Assembly (NCBI GenBank): GCA_001179505.1
Contig: CDMY01000982.1
Location: 124,001 to 188,000, forward strand
Reading direction: 5' to 3'
Source: Vitrella brassicaformis
Lineage: Eukaryota > Sar > Vitrellaceae
Length of the DNA stretch: 64,000 bases
Below, in pieces: positions 36,108 through 46,593 of this stretch (positions within the stretch are counted from its first letter, which is position 1; each line of letters begins with the position of its first letter). The notes below the pieces were generated by a model, which worked only from the letters and a program-made list of their open reading frames with translations, ran no database searches and was not told where the DNA came from. A program made the translations under genes and the position numbers.

Positions 36108-36165
36108 GTGCTCAGCCGAAGAGATAGATGCACACGTCTGTCTGTTGGTGCCAGTGCGAGACGGC
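35699..36165 (+). pseudogene. Class I histone deacetylase catalytic-core fragment
   Basis: Exon 35843-35955 encodes [20 protein letters not shown] then [17 protein letters not shown]. Exon 36025-36107 encodes [20 protein letters not shown] and NDVGAQE. The preceding exon ends CYIN, joining as [17 protein letters not shown]. This is an almost perfect stretch of an RPD3/HDAC1-type core including two of the three zinc ligands (the Asp and His of DIHHGDG). The upstream catalytic His-His, the downstream zinc Asp and the catalytic Tyr are absent on either side. A short following piece VRDGHG resembles the family's 'LRDG'. Copy 2 of the dispersed repeat begins 19 bp after this segment. It is therefore read as a remnant or exon-shuffled fragment, not an active enzyme. 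Confidence 0.75.
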
Positions 36166-36183
36166 CATGGAGGTGAGGCGCGG

Positions 36184-36312
36184 TGGACAATCGCTGCGTA
36201 CATTTTATATTTGGACGACTCGTATAAAGCTCCAACATCCGTGTCTCCTTCTCTTGGGTGACCTTGACGAGCCTTCTCTGCACTGCCACGCCCTCCAACG
36301 TCCACTTAGGGC
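36184..36312. repeat. Dispersed repeat, copy 2 (~125 bp)
   Basis: Same orientation and block order as 33894-34020. It has a 10-13 bp insertion (AAAGCTCCAAC) in the middle and a different segment after GGGTGACCTT. It ends with GTCCACTTAGGGCC, the inverse of the motif in copy 1. On the minus strand both copies read through SKYKMYAAIV, so any ORF there derives from the repeat. Confidence 0.8.
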
Positions 36313-36652
36313 CGCTGGAACCAAGACGCCGCCGCAAGGCGGCACAATGGCGTCACGGCTCGGAGGTCAGAACCTGACGAAAAAAAAGGACGCTATGCCA
36401 TCTATCATGTCGTCCCTTGTGGGTGTGTGTGTATATCATTGCAGGAGGCAACCAGAACAACGCCCAGCCAGCCGCTGCGGCTGCTGCTGCCGCGCCTCCC
36501 TCCCCTGGCGAGGCTGCTGCCATTGCTGCTGTTGCCGCCGCTCAACTTGAAGGCCACGCTGGGGTTGACGGGCAGCTGGGCTACGTCCCCCCCTCACCCG
36601 GTGCGGCCGCTGCCATCGCCGCTGTGGCCCGATCTGAGGGCGGAGTTTGGGG

Positions 36653-39009
36653 ATGCCATTCATGGCTCCTGCACCTGGTTTCGGCCCTGCTACTGCAGCG
36701 GCGGCTGGCGCACGTCAGTTCCCCGATCGTAAGCAGAGACCACAGACCACAGACAGACTGACTGACAGACAGACAGAGACAGACTGACTGACTGACAGAC
36801 AGACAGAGACAGACCAGTGGTATGAATCACTGGCACGTATTTGTGTGCGCCTGTGTGTTGTGTGTTTCAGTGGATACGTATGAGGCACTCCACGCTGCCT
36901 GCCGCGCCCACCCTGACCGCCCCGACCACGTCATCGACGGCGACCGCCTCATCATCGGCAGTGCGTCGTCATTCGGATTCCTCGAATACGCACCAGGTAC
37001 ACACCACACAGAACACAGTGACCACACATACACATGGCCCTGTATCTGCCTCTCTCTCTCTGTGTGTGTGTAGGTGTTCAGTTTGCGCACGTGCCTCCGG
37101 ATTCCTTCAACGACGACGAGGACGACGAGGCCCAGCGGACGGTGGTGGCGGCCGCGCCCGGGGCGTCAGGGACGGCAGCAAGGGCACTCACAGGATAAAG
37201 GGCCGAAACAAGCTCAGCCGTTTCTGTACGAAACACTATTTTATGGGCACCACACGCGTACACACTGACTGGATGGCTTGTGTTGTTGGTGTTCTGTTGG
37301 TCACACCCCTTGTCCTGTCGCCATGCCAGGCAGCGCCGCCAACACCAGCGCCACCACCAAGGCCCACCTGCTCCTTGACCACCTCAGGCAGCAGTGCGAC
37401 CCAGTGACTGTCGGCATCTCCTGGTCGGAGCGGCGGAGCAGATTCTTGGTGGGGATCTGGCAGGGGGGTCGCGTCCGCAGCGGCGGTGCGGTCGTGCCCG
37501 CGGGGGACACATGGGACGAGATGCTCAAGGCGCTCCGCGATGGGATCGACAACCGCAACAACCTGGCGGAGGATCTCAGCATCCCCAGCCGAGTGGATGC
37601 CTCCTTGCTCAACACATTTCAGCAACCCCAACAAGAGAGGGAGAGCGAGGAGGAGGGCGAGGCCGCCGCAGCGGCCGGAGCGGCCGGAGCGGCCGACGAA
37701 GGAGCCGGTGAGCTAAGCACGTGTGATCCAACCGAGGGAGGGCACAGCGTGGTGAGGGTATTCCATTCATGTGTCTGTGTTGTGGTGCTTTCTGCTTGCC
37801 ATGTGTCTCTGATATGTCTCTGGCTTTCCAACCAGCAGACGAAAGGGAGCTGCCCGTCAAGGTCACTGAGGGTGATGCGACGCGGGGGGATCTGACTGTC
37901 TCTCTGTGGCGTGTGTGTTCAGGTGGACGACCCAATGGGGGAGGAGCGTCGACATCAACAAAAGGCCATCTGATCCTTCGACGAGATCGATGTCTTCGAG
38001 GCCACACTGGGGACACACCCCAAGGAACAGGTGCTGCCCGCCAACCCCAGGTTTAAACGACTTTCAGAGGCCATAGGAACCAAGACCACAGACGAATGCA
38101 TAGTGAGTGCACACCACAGGATAACACAACACGACACAGACACACTCCCCATCTCTCTCATCTCTCTCACGGGTATGCTTTGTGTGGGCTGCGGCAACAG
38201 GAATTCTACTACACGTTCAAGCACGGCCTGTCGTTGAAGGCCATCGAAGGCGCCAACAGAAAAAGAAAAACCCTCGTACGAAAGGTAAGTCGGAGAGGGA
38301 GGAGAAGAGCGGCAGGCATGTGGCGTGACTTTCTCTGTATCAGATTACAGACAAGGTCGGCAAGCTGGCCGAGTCGCTGGGGGTTGACCCGCCGCAGCCC
38401 CGCAGCGGTGACGGCGGTGAGGTGCCGTCAGCCGCCGTCACCCCTCAATTCGCCACCGACGGAGACGAGCGCGCCACGTGCCTGGCCCACATGAAAGCGT
38501 TCGAGGCGGGCAGTGTCTCCGTCTGGTTGCTATTGCGGGCCATGGCAGCCAGTTCCGCCGCTGCCGCCAAATCACGCACGACACGGCACCGCAGCGGCTT
38601 CCGACGTGCAGCCATCGACAAGTGCGGCTCCGAGTTGGCCGAGGGTGGCCGACGCGAACGGTCACTGCGGGAGGGCCGCCGTCGCCGGAGCGACGAGGAG
38701 GAGAACGACGCCGACATGGATGACGAGAACATCACCACCGGCCGCCACCGTTGCAAGACCAACAGCGAGGTCGACAAACTCGCCTTCCAGACGGGCCATG
38801 TCTCCGTCTACCTGCTATTGCGAGCCATGGCAGCTAATCGGTGCTGTCGTTCTGTCTTTCTCTCTGCTGCGCCTGTTGTGACTCACCCCAATGGAAAAGT
38901 GAGAGAGAGAGAGAGAGAGAGCGCGAGAGAGACTGGGATCAGCGGGCTGTATCGGTGTCTACGTTTTATATCGTCGTGTATTACTTTCCGAAGACACGCA
39001 CATTGGTGA
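36653..39009 (+). CDS. SANT/Myb-domain chromatin protein with AP2-like segment
   Basis: From ATG 36653 the frame reads MPFMAPAPGFGPATAAAAGA and joins (donor at 36728, acceptor at 36870) to DTYEALHAACRAHPDRPDHV, IDGDRLIIGSASSFGFLEYA. A later exon has GISWSERRSRFLVGIWQGGR followed by DTWDEMLKALRDGIDNRNNL, which has the spacing of an AP2-type DNA-binding domain (tentative). Near 37975-38260 lies SFDEIDVFEATLGTHPKEQ, then FKRLSEAIGTKTTDECIEFY and YTFKHGLSLK: a SANT domain of the corepressor type ('KT..EC..FYY..K'). The last exons contain a duplicated motif, GSVSVWLLLRAMAASS and GHVSVYLLLRAMAANR. The tail is Arg/Glu-rich with a (GA)n run; stop at 39007-39009. Exon joins near 37150-37330 are uncertain. 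SANT proteins recruit class I deacetylases, which fits the neighbouring deacetylase fragment. Confidence 0.6.
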
Positions 39010-39460
39010 AGTCCTGGAGTGAGTGAGTCAGTCAGCGGGTGAATAGATGCAGACTTGTTGATAGACTTCTATCGACATCAAAACCATTCCATGCGTCCCT
39101 CCATTCGATTAATAAGTGCGGACATCCATCCATCTAGGACACACAGAAATAGCACACACACACACTATCCTCTCATCGACAATCGTTCATCCGGTAGCCC
39201 GCCAGCCCACCGGCTTTCACCCAACATGTTGCTGGTGAAGGTCCCTGGGCCATCAACGACGGTACGAAGCCGCATAACTAAAATCACCCGACCTCCGCCT
39301 GTCCTGCATCTACCTGGAGCTGCCTGCCATGCCCTGCCTATGCGTCCGTGTAGCTCATGTGCTCTGTCGCCACACACCCACACACACCAGCCGACCTATT
39401 GACTTAAATGCCTCCCTCATACGGTATAAAAGCCTTTGCTGTCTGGACCCTCTCTCTGCG
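39010..39460. other. Convergent intergenic region
   Basis: Between the SANT gene (+) and the plastid-targeted gene (-). Nothing coding is recognised. Confidence 0.5.
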
Positions 39461-40485
39461 TCACATCCATTCATCCATCCATCGATTGTCTGTACCCAAT
39501 GCTGTTACCCGCTTCCACCAGAAAGCACCCAATACCCCCCAGAACAACGTAGGCTCGGCGAACCGCATCAACAGCTGCACTGCGTCCACCTTGACACCCG
39601 CCATAATCGAAGATGCTAAGGCAAAAAGAGCCTTGAAGTAGCCGTATAGCAGACCGCCAACGGACTCGCCCACCATCACGAACCCGAGATCCCGCCCACT
39701 CAGATCCCGCAGCCTCATGGGAGCCACCGGCTTCTGTTCTTCTCCTGCCGCTGGTTTCGTTCAGCTGTTCTCGAGCAGTCGTACATCCGACGGCAGGTCA
39801 CCTGATTAATTGACATCACACAGATGCACAAAAAGATGTCCACGGATGTGCATGTGCATCGGCCCATCGCTTACGATCTCTGGGTACGGTGGTGGCTTCT
39901 GGGATCTTGTTCCACCAGAAGACGATAATGGGCACCAGCAGCACTGTGGCCGCGGCAAGCTGAAGAAGCATGGCAAGGACCTGGACGCTCGCCAACTTGG
40001 ACACGATCTCGGGGCCACTCAGACTGCACGCGGATGCACATACACACAGATGCAGATACATTCGTTATCGACGATGCAGCCTCGTCAGATACCTGAAGTC
40101 AATGGCGGTGATGCACCTGAAGACTATGCGCGCCGTGAGGGAGTAGAACCGAAGGAGGAAGATGCAGAAGAACGCACCCACGTTGGCACAGGCGATGTCC
40201 CGTTGGCTGAGATGCTTGTAGAGATTGAATCTGCCAGCACTCAGGGCGGTCAGCGGCCTCCCTCCCGTTGACGTCGGTGGGGGCTGCGGTTGGTGTGCCA
40301 CTCGGAGGGGCCCTGCGTGTGTCAGCCGGATTGGCCGGACGAAGGCCGCAGAGCACGGCAGCGGTGACAGGCCGACGGACAGAAGAAGCAGCACAATGGG
40401 CAGCCTGCAGACAAGGCAGACAATGCGGCCACACCCGTCTGTGTTGCATTGGTGTGACTCTCGCGCACCTCCACACAGACGCCAT
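39461..40485 (-). CDS. Plastid-targeted multi-pass membrane protein, unknown function
   Basis: Exon 1 is only 17 nt (40469-40485). Joined to exon 2 at 40404 it gives a signal peptide MASVWRLPIVLLLLSVGLSP, LPCSAAF. Phe stands right after the predicted cleavage site, as in psbU of this window, so import into the complex plastid is expected. A Pro/Thr/Arg-rich transit segment follows. Mature hydrophobic regions are ANVGAFFCIFLLRFYSLTAR, VLAMLLQLAAATVLLVPIIV then FWWNKIPEATT, and FGYFKALFALASS-like sequence (FVMVGESVGGLLYGYFKALF) with LFWGVLGAFWWKRVTALGT. The paired '[VF]xxFWW[KN][KR]' motifs hint at an internal repeat. Exons end at about 40093, 39881 and 39461. No family was recognised; a thylakoid or envelope membrane protein is inferred. 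Confidence 0.7.
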
Positions 40486-41516
40486 CGATCTCTCCAGCTC
40501 CTTGATCAGCAGGCCTCTGAGAGGGCAGACAGGTGCTCAACGGTCGGAGAAGTAACCAAGCCCTGCATGCACAGAGATGCACAGAAACCAACACATGTTA
40601 TCACGCATCTGTGAATCGACAGGTGCAAATCGCTTGTGGAAATTAAGTCACCTTCAGGTAACCTCGAGCAGCAGCGGTTACGGCCACCTCGAAGGGTGCG
40701 AGCTTAGCAGCGCAGATATCCCTCCCCTCGCGGATTCCTTTTTGGGCGTCTGTCGCAAGACCTCGGCAAAAAAGGGTGCCGTTTGTCGCAAGCTCGCAGA
40801 TGCTTTTGGTCGGTCGGTTTTGGGTGGTCTTGACACCCGAGTGCTCCCGTCAGGCGCGTTTTCCCCTGCCTTCTCCCGTCGTGGTCTGCTGTGAGGGTAT
40901 GCGCCGGCGTACAGCGTTTCGTGCACAGATGCGTTGGTACACTCCTTTAGGTACTGCGCACATTGCGTGCTGCAGAGCACATTAAGTACACACTAGCACA
41001 AGCAAGGCAGGCAGCAGGTCATTCGGGGACCCAGTGGGCATCCAGGGCAGTAGGAGGCCCTCCCCCAACCGTCCTTGAGAGGCCCTGTGCACCGATGGTG
41101 GGGGGCCGTTCTGCTGCCCTTCCCCTGCTGCCCTTCCCCTGGTGCAGGAACTATCTGGTGGGCGGTGCTTGTCAGTAGATTCAGACTCGTTGATTCAAAG
41201 ACAGACTCGTGGTTGCGTGGTCTGTTTGGATGGATGGATGGATGAATGCCCTGCTGGCCATTTGATGCTTTCGTAGACACACCCTCATGTCCTGCCTGTT
41301 CCATCGACACAATTACATCCATTCATGTGCGAGGACTATACAGTAATAATCCACGACGCACGACCGAAAAACCCTTTCGTTGACCCTCTCATTGACACAC
41401 CTCCCCCCCTCTCATTGACAACCATCCGTCCAAAAATCATCAACCGCTCTTCCTCTCCTCCCATCTCTCCTCTCTGCTCACGTCCATCCATCCATCCATG
41501 CATGTCGCTAGGGTCA
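40486..41516. other. Upstream region between two minus-strand genes
   Basis: About 1 kb between the plastid-protein start and the carrier stop. It carries TGCGAGCTT at 40697-40705 and the 27-bp motif at 40775-40801. No coding signal is convincing. A GGAT run lies at about 41229-41244. Confidence 0.5.
40775..40801. repeat. 27-bp dispersed motif, copy b
   Basis: One mismatch to 31916-31942; contains TGTCGCAAGCTCGCAGAT. Located about 290 bp upstream of a minus-strand start codon. Confidence 0.7.
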
Positions 41517-43819
41517 TCATCTCGGCCATACGTAGGCACCAATTTGAGCCCGAATGCGCCGCCTGATGCGTGCGAGGGGGATGGGCAGCTCTTCTCCTTC
41601 CTCCCCCTCCTCCCTCTCCTCTTGTTTCTCGTCCGGCTTGTGCTTGACGGCCATGTGTGGGTCGCTCAGCAGGCGGGACTTGACGTACTCGTAGACGCCG
41701 AACTGGATGCCGATCATCGGCACCACACTCATCAGACGCATCGGCAAAGCCCTGCATAAACAATGACGCCATTACACACGCACAAATGCGGCAAGTGAGT
41801 GTGTGTGAAGAGACATACATGGCCCTTGTACGTACCTGTAGAGCCTGCCGACGCCCTCCTCCTTGATGACCCGCAGGAAGCAGTCAATTATTCCTTTGTA
41901 CGGCTGAACCGCACCCAACGTCGCCTGGCAGAATTCGCACACCATACACACACACATACATACACACAGCAAACAGACGTGTGACCCCGCCCTCCCGCCC
42001 GGCCGCCCACCTGTGTGACGAGGCGTGTCTTGACGGTGTCTACGGGTATCATGATGGCCACCACTATGCCCGCCGCAGTGGCGCCTATCAAGAAATTCTC
42101 CGCGTCAGACGGATCTCGTGGGAAGATAACCGAGTGCAAATTCCGCAGCTGCTCACACACACATATACACACATACGATGGTCGTGTTGCCCGTTGGCGT
42201 CAGTCAACGTGCGTGTGTGTGTGTGTGTGTGTACCTGTTGGTATGCGACCCATGTGAGGGAGTATGAGGGGATCTTCTGGATCATCCCGGGGAACCACCC
42301 GGTGTAGAGGCCCCGCACACCCTCTGTGCGCAGCAGCTTGCTCAGCCCCGACACCAGATTGGGGTAGATCCCTGCATGCCGCAAGGGGCACACACAAAGG
42401 TGGCTGGCCATGTGTTGGTGTCCTAGCAATGCTTGCCTCTCTCTCCTACCTCTCCTACCTGTGACGATTCTGTCCACCAGGACCATCTGTGGTGTGCTGA
42501 TGACCGAGCACAGGAACGTGGCTGACGCCTGACACACACAGGGAGGGCGGGGGATGGGTGGGCGGGTGGGTGGATGGGTCTGCTATGGTGTGACTGGTTG
42601 CCTGTGAGCAGAAGTCGAAGACGAATCCCGCCTGCTTGATGGGCATCAGGCGGGTCATCTGATGCTTCATGAACTGCACACACACACATACAGCACCCAT
42701 GCACCGACGAAACATTCGTGGATTGCACGCCAGTGTGTGTGTTCTGTCCCTCCCCGACCCACCCCCAGGACAGCGAAGTTCATGGCTCCATGTGGGAGGG
42801 ATATGAGGAACTGTGCCCCCGCCCCTCGCCACCATATCCCTGGGTGGCCCAGGAAGTACCCCCACCCCTGCCACGTGTTGCGGCCCTGCAGCAGCGTCTT
42901 GACGCCTATCAACGGATGCACCGCCGTCTGGGCCACACTGAATGCAGACAAAAATACAAAAAGAGATCCATGGATAAGCATAAGCAGACAGACATCCTCT
43001 CCTCAGGCATGCATGTAAGTGTGTGTCTGTGTGTCGTGCTCACCTCCTGCTGAGTGCTCCGGCGAGCATGTTGCCCCAGAAGGTGAGCTTGCCCTTGTCG
43101 TGCAGGGGTAATGATAGACCGTCCAGCAGAGAAAACGACATCGGCCGCCTCACCAGCGCCGCAAGACGCCGGTGCCGCCTTTCGGGCCTCGATTCAGCCG
43201 GCTGCTCGGTGGCTGGAAGCTCCCCCGCCCTCCTCTTTCTCCGCTTTAGACGAGGTAACACAGAACGAGAGGTCTGCAGTGCCCCCTTCCCATCACCACC
43301 GTCAGCCGTCCCCCTGTGCTGACCAGTCCTCTTGGGCAGTGCATTCCGCAGACCGTTGGCAGTGACGAGATGCCGAATCGATGAAGGCACACTCCCGCAC
43401 TCACAGCAGAAGAGCATGAGCAGCATCACAGCCGCGTGCACAATGGCAAGCACGACAGCACGGAACGGTGACGGTGACGGCAGGGGGAGAGAAATGGGAT
43501 GCGGTCTGCGGCGAGCGGGGCTGGAATGCCATGGTGTTGGCCTTCTGCTGCAGGCGTCGTGCCATCTCTCTGCTGCAGATGATCTCTCTGAGGGCTGATC
43601 TAGGGATGATTCTTGCCTGGACGGGTAATGGCTGATGGACTCCATCTTCGTACAGCTTCCTCTCTTCGCCTTTCGCGGGAGATCTGCTGCGAGCTTAGCA
43701 ACGACACTCTTCAGCAGCTCGCAGGAGGAAACGCGCTTCTGAGTCAAAGGGGCTGAGTGTTCAACCACCAGGCGTGCGAAACGCCGTCGAAGAAGCAGAA
43801 AACCCATAGTTCCGAGCAT
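41517..43819 (-). CDS. Mitochondrial carrier (SLC25) family transporter with long N-terminal extension
   Basis: A six-helix inner-membrane carrier. Exons give AQTAVHPLIGVKTLLQGRNT (first repeat, degenerate signature), ASATFLCSVISTPQMVLVDR (second), GIYPNLVSGLSKLLRTEGVR then GLYTGWFPGMIQKIPS (typical loop), IPVDTVKTRLVTQ (canonical P-x-D-x-x-K-x-R), YKGIIDCFLRVIKEEGVGRL, and a final helix MRLMSVVPMIGIQFGVYEYV. The C-terminus is Glu-rich then Arg-rich, with stop at 41517-41519. The first exon (from about 43040 to ATG 43819) adds roughly 240 residues before the first repeat, including an Arg-rich start MLGTMGFLLLRRRFARLV and a separate hydrophobic stretch AVVLAIVHAAVMLLMLFCC. Substrate cannot be predicted; the third repeat resembles SAM-type carriers only loosely. 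It shares a very short divergent promoter with the DGAT1-like gene. Confidence 0.8.
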
Positions 43820-43842
43820 TGCATCTGCGTCGCCCGATCACA
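43820..43842. promoter_or_regulatory. 23-bp divergent intergenic gap
   Basis: Only 23 bp separate the start codon of the carrier gene (43819, -) from that of the MBOAT gene (43843, +). If both starts are right, 5' UTRs must overlap or start inside the opposite coding exon. TGCGAGCTTAGC at 43688, shared with 40697, lies within the first carrier exon and may be part of the promoter, which would argue for a later carrier start. Confidence 0.4.
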
Positions 43843-45590
43843 ATGGCAGAGGAAGCATCCTCCGCAGCAGACGTAGCAGCAGCAGGTTCATCGTCCACCA
43901 TGCGGAAGCGCCTGACCGTGGACACCAAGGCCGACACGAAGCGTGCAGCATCCGTAGCACCCGCCGGTTCATCGCAGGAGGCCGACGAGGCGGAGGCCCC
44001 TGCCTCACCGTACCCTCACTTCCAGATAGGCACGCCATTCGCCGTGCGGTGCAGCAGATTCGACCAGCTGGTGGAGAAATCGGCCATCTCGCAGTCCCAG
44101 TTCTGGGGATTCGCAAACCTCTTTCGTGAGTGAGCCGTACACAGTCACACACACGACATGACATCAGCATGCACATTTGGGTCGGTGTGTGTGTGTGTGC
44201 TTCAGTGCTGTCGTGTGTGTATTATCTGTTCACTAACCCGTTGATACGGCTGTATGATAGGGGAGATCTGTTCGACCCGTCGGTGAGTGGGGCAAGGCAA
44301 TCAACCAGGACACCTGCAACACACGAGAGTGACCGACCAATGTGTTTTTTCTCTTTTCGTTTCTGTTTGCTGCTCTGGCTGTGCGTCCGTCCATGTATCC
44401 ATCCCTCCATCAGCTGGCTCGGATGATGTTTGACGACTTCTTCTTTGTGGTGAGCTTATGAGGGCAGCCAGGCAGTCGTGCGCTATGCAGGTGCATCTGC
44501 TGCTGGTTGGTCTGTCTCTGCCTCCCTCGGCCAGATGTTCATGTGGTTGAAGCTCTTCCTCTGGGCCTTCCTGTACGCATGTGCGTGGCTAGACAGACAG
44601 GCACTCGTGTGTCACTCAATCCGCCTTTGGCTGGCTGGCTGTTTTGTGTGTCTTGTCTTGTAATGTCCGCAGCGCTCACTTTATGCTGTTGGGCTACTTC
44701 CGCGGGTATTACCCACTGGCGGTGCTGCGTGTGCTGCAGCACACCGCACAGGGCATGTGCATCGGATACGCAATCACAATGTCAATCGTCAAGGAGTCAG
44801 CGGAGCGGGAGGAGAGAGATTTTGGTTGCATTGGTCGGCCTCATTTTGTGCTTGGTGTGCTGTGTTCTGGTGTGTGTGTGTGTTTGGCGTCAGCTGGCCG
44901 ATGGTGCCGACCGCTTTCTGCACGATGGTCTCGGTGACGCACTTCATGAAGGCAAGACAGACAGACACAGAGATGAATGAAGGAATCGACGTGACACGCA
45001 GTGTGTGTGGGGTATTTTGCGTTGGTCAGATGCACTCTTACATCGAGACGAACCTCCGCTATGCAGAGCTGAAGGGCACCCAGCAGGAATGCCCGGACTT
45101 TCCCGACAATGTAAGTGTGCGTGCACCTGTGTCTACATCGATGAGCCACACTGCACACTGCTAGACAGACACATACACGTATGTGTGTGTACCTTGTATC
45201 TGCGTGTGCATACCTGCCGGCAGGTGACCCTGCGTAACTTTGCCCACTACATGATGTGCCCAGTGCTCGTGTACGAGCCCAAATACCCAGAGTGAATCAA
45301 CACACACACACACACTCACACTCGTCACATAACGACACTTGACCTGTGTGGATTGACGCTTACAGGGGTCCCGGCTTTCGGCTGTCGTATTTCCTGCTCA
45401 AGATTGTGTCCATGGCGGGGATTATGGTACGTGAGGGAGCAAAGAGGGTGTGCTGTAAATGGTGCAGTCACAGATGGAACTGCATCCACGTGTGTGTGTG
45501 TGTCAGGCAGTGCTGTATTTGCTGATAACGACCTACATCATTCCCGTCGTCATGCAGAGCGATAAACTGCCCTTCTTCGAGACCATTGTC

Positions 45591-45626
<36 letters not shown>

Positions 45627-46593
45627 ACACACACGCGCGCGCACACACCCACCCCTGCACACGTCGTATGTGTGTATTGGTGTCAGGTTGATATTTCCCT
45701 TTCTGTATGCGGTCATTCTGTTTTTCTTTCTGCTGTTCGAGTGCCTCCTCAACATATTCGCTGAGGTCGTCAACTTCGGCGACAGAGAATTCTACCACGT
45801 GCGGACGGACGGATGCACACCATATGCGACACGTCCCGCACACAGATCATCATAGCCACGTGTGTGTGTGTGTATGTGTATGTGCAGGATTGGTGGAACA
45901 GCACGTCATGGGACGAGTTTGCGCGCAAGTGGAACAGGCCCGTGCATGAGTTCCTCCTGCGGCACGTCTACCTCGAGTCGAGATACAGACACAAGGTAGG
46001 TGAGTGAGTCAGGAGACACCAAGGGGTGCGTGGATGGTGGATGGAATTCATCCGGTCACATATACTCTCACTCATAAGCACGGTGTGGTCTGTGGGTTGT
46101 CTGTCTGTCAGTTCAACAAGGGTTGGGCGGCGGCAACCACTTTCCTCTTCTCCGCCCTGCTGCACGAAATGATCCTGGTCGGTCGATCGGGAGATCTGGG
46201 CACCAGCACTCACACCAACGGATGGGCACATGTGACTGACACATGGCTCTGTGTGTGGGTGCGTCTGTTGTGTTGTGTGTTTCAGGCTGTGTGCTTCCGC
46301 TTTATCCGGCTGTACATGTTTGGCCTGATGCTGCTGCAGATACCCCTCATTGCACTCGGCAGATTCCACAAAGTCACACACACACACACACACAGACAGA
46401 CAGACAGAAGGATTCAGATCATATCCCTGTCTGTCTGTCTGTCTGTCTGCTATGGCACCATCAGGGCAAGCAGCTCGGCAACTGGATTGTCTGGGGCGGC
46501 CTGCTGTTCGGCGTTCCGTTGCTGGCGACTTGTTACAGCCGTGAGTGGCGGCGGCTCGACGCCTCTGGGGCGGCCCACACACGACTATACTAA
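43843..46593 (+). CDS. DGAT1/sterol acyltransferase-like MBOAT enzyme
   Basis: Membrane-bound O-acyltransferase that esterifies diacylglycerol (or a sterol) with acyl-CoA in the ER for oil-body formation. The N-terminus is Ala/Ser/Glu-rich and soluble (MAEEASSAADVAAAGSSS), typical of DGAT1. Helical exons follow: VLSCVYYLFTNPLIRLYDRG, MFMWLKLFLWAFLYA, ACGY-type helices near 44690-44810, RNFAHYMMCPVLVYEPKYPE (the family's 'F..aPTL.Y...YP' motif), LYLLITTYIIPVV, LIFPFLYAVILFFFLLFECL then LNIFAEVVNFGDREFYH, DWWNSTSWDEFARKWNRPVH (the FYxDWWN motif, split by an intron), and TTFLFSALLHEMIL with the catalytic His. At least twelve short exons. Stop TAA at 46591-46593; a donor-like GTGAGT just before makes the last few codons uncertain. 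DGAT1 is favoured over ACAT from the YEPKYP and DWWN context. Confidence 0.85.
45594..45645. repeat. (CA)n microsatellite in MBOAT intron
   Basis: A CA run of more than 20 units, interrupted by CGCGCG, fills the intron after the exon ending SDKLPFFETIVK. Confidence 0.9.
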
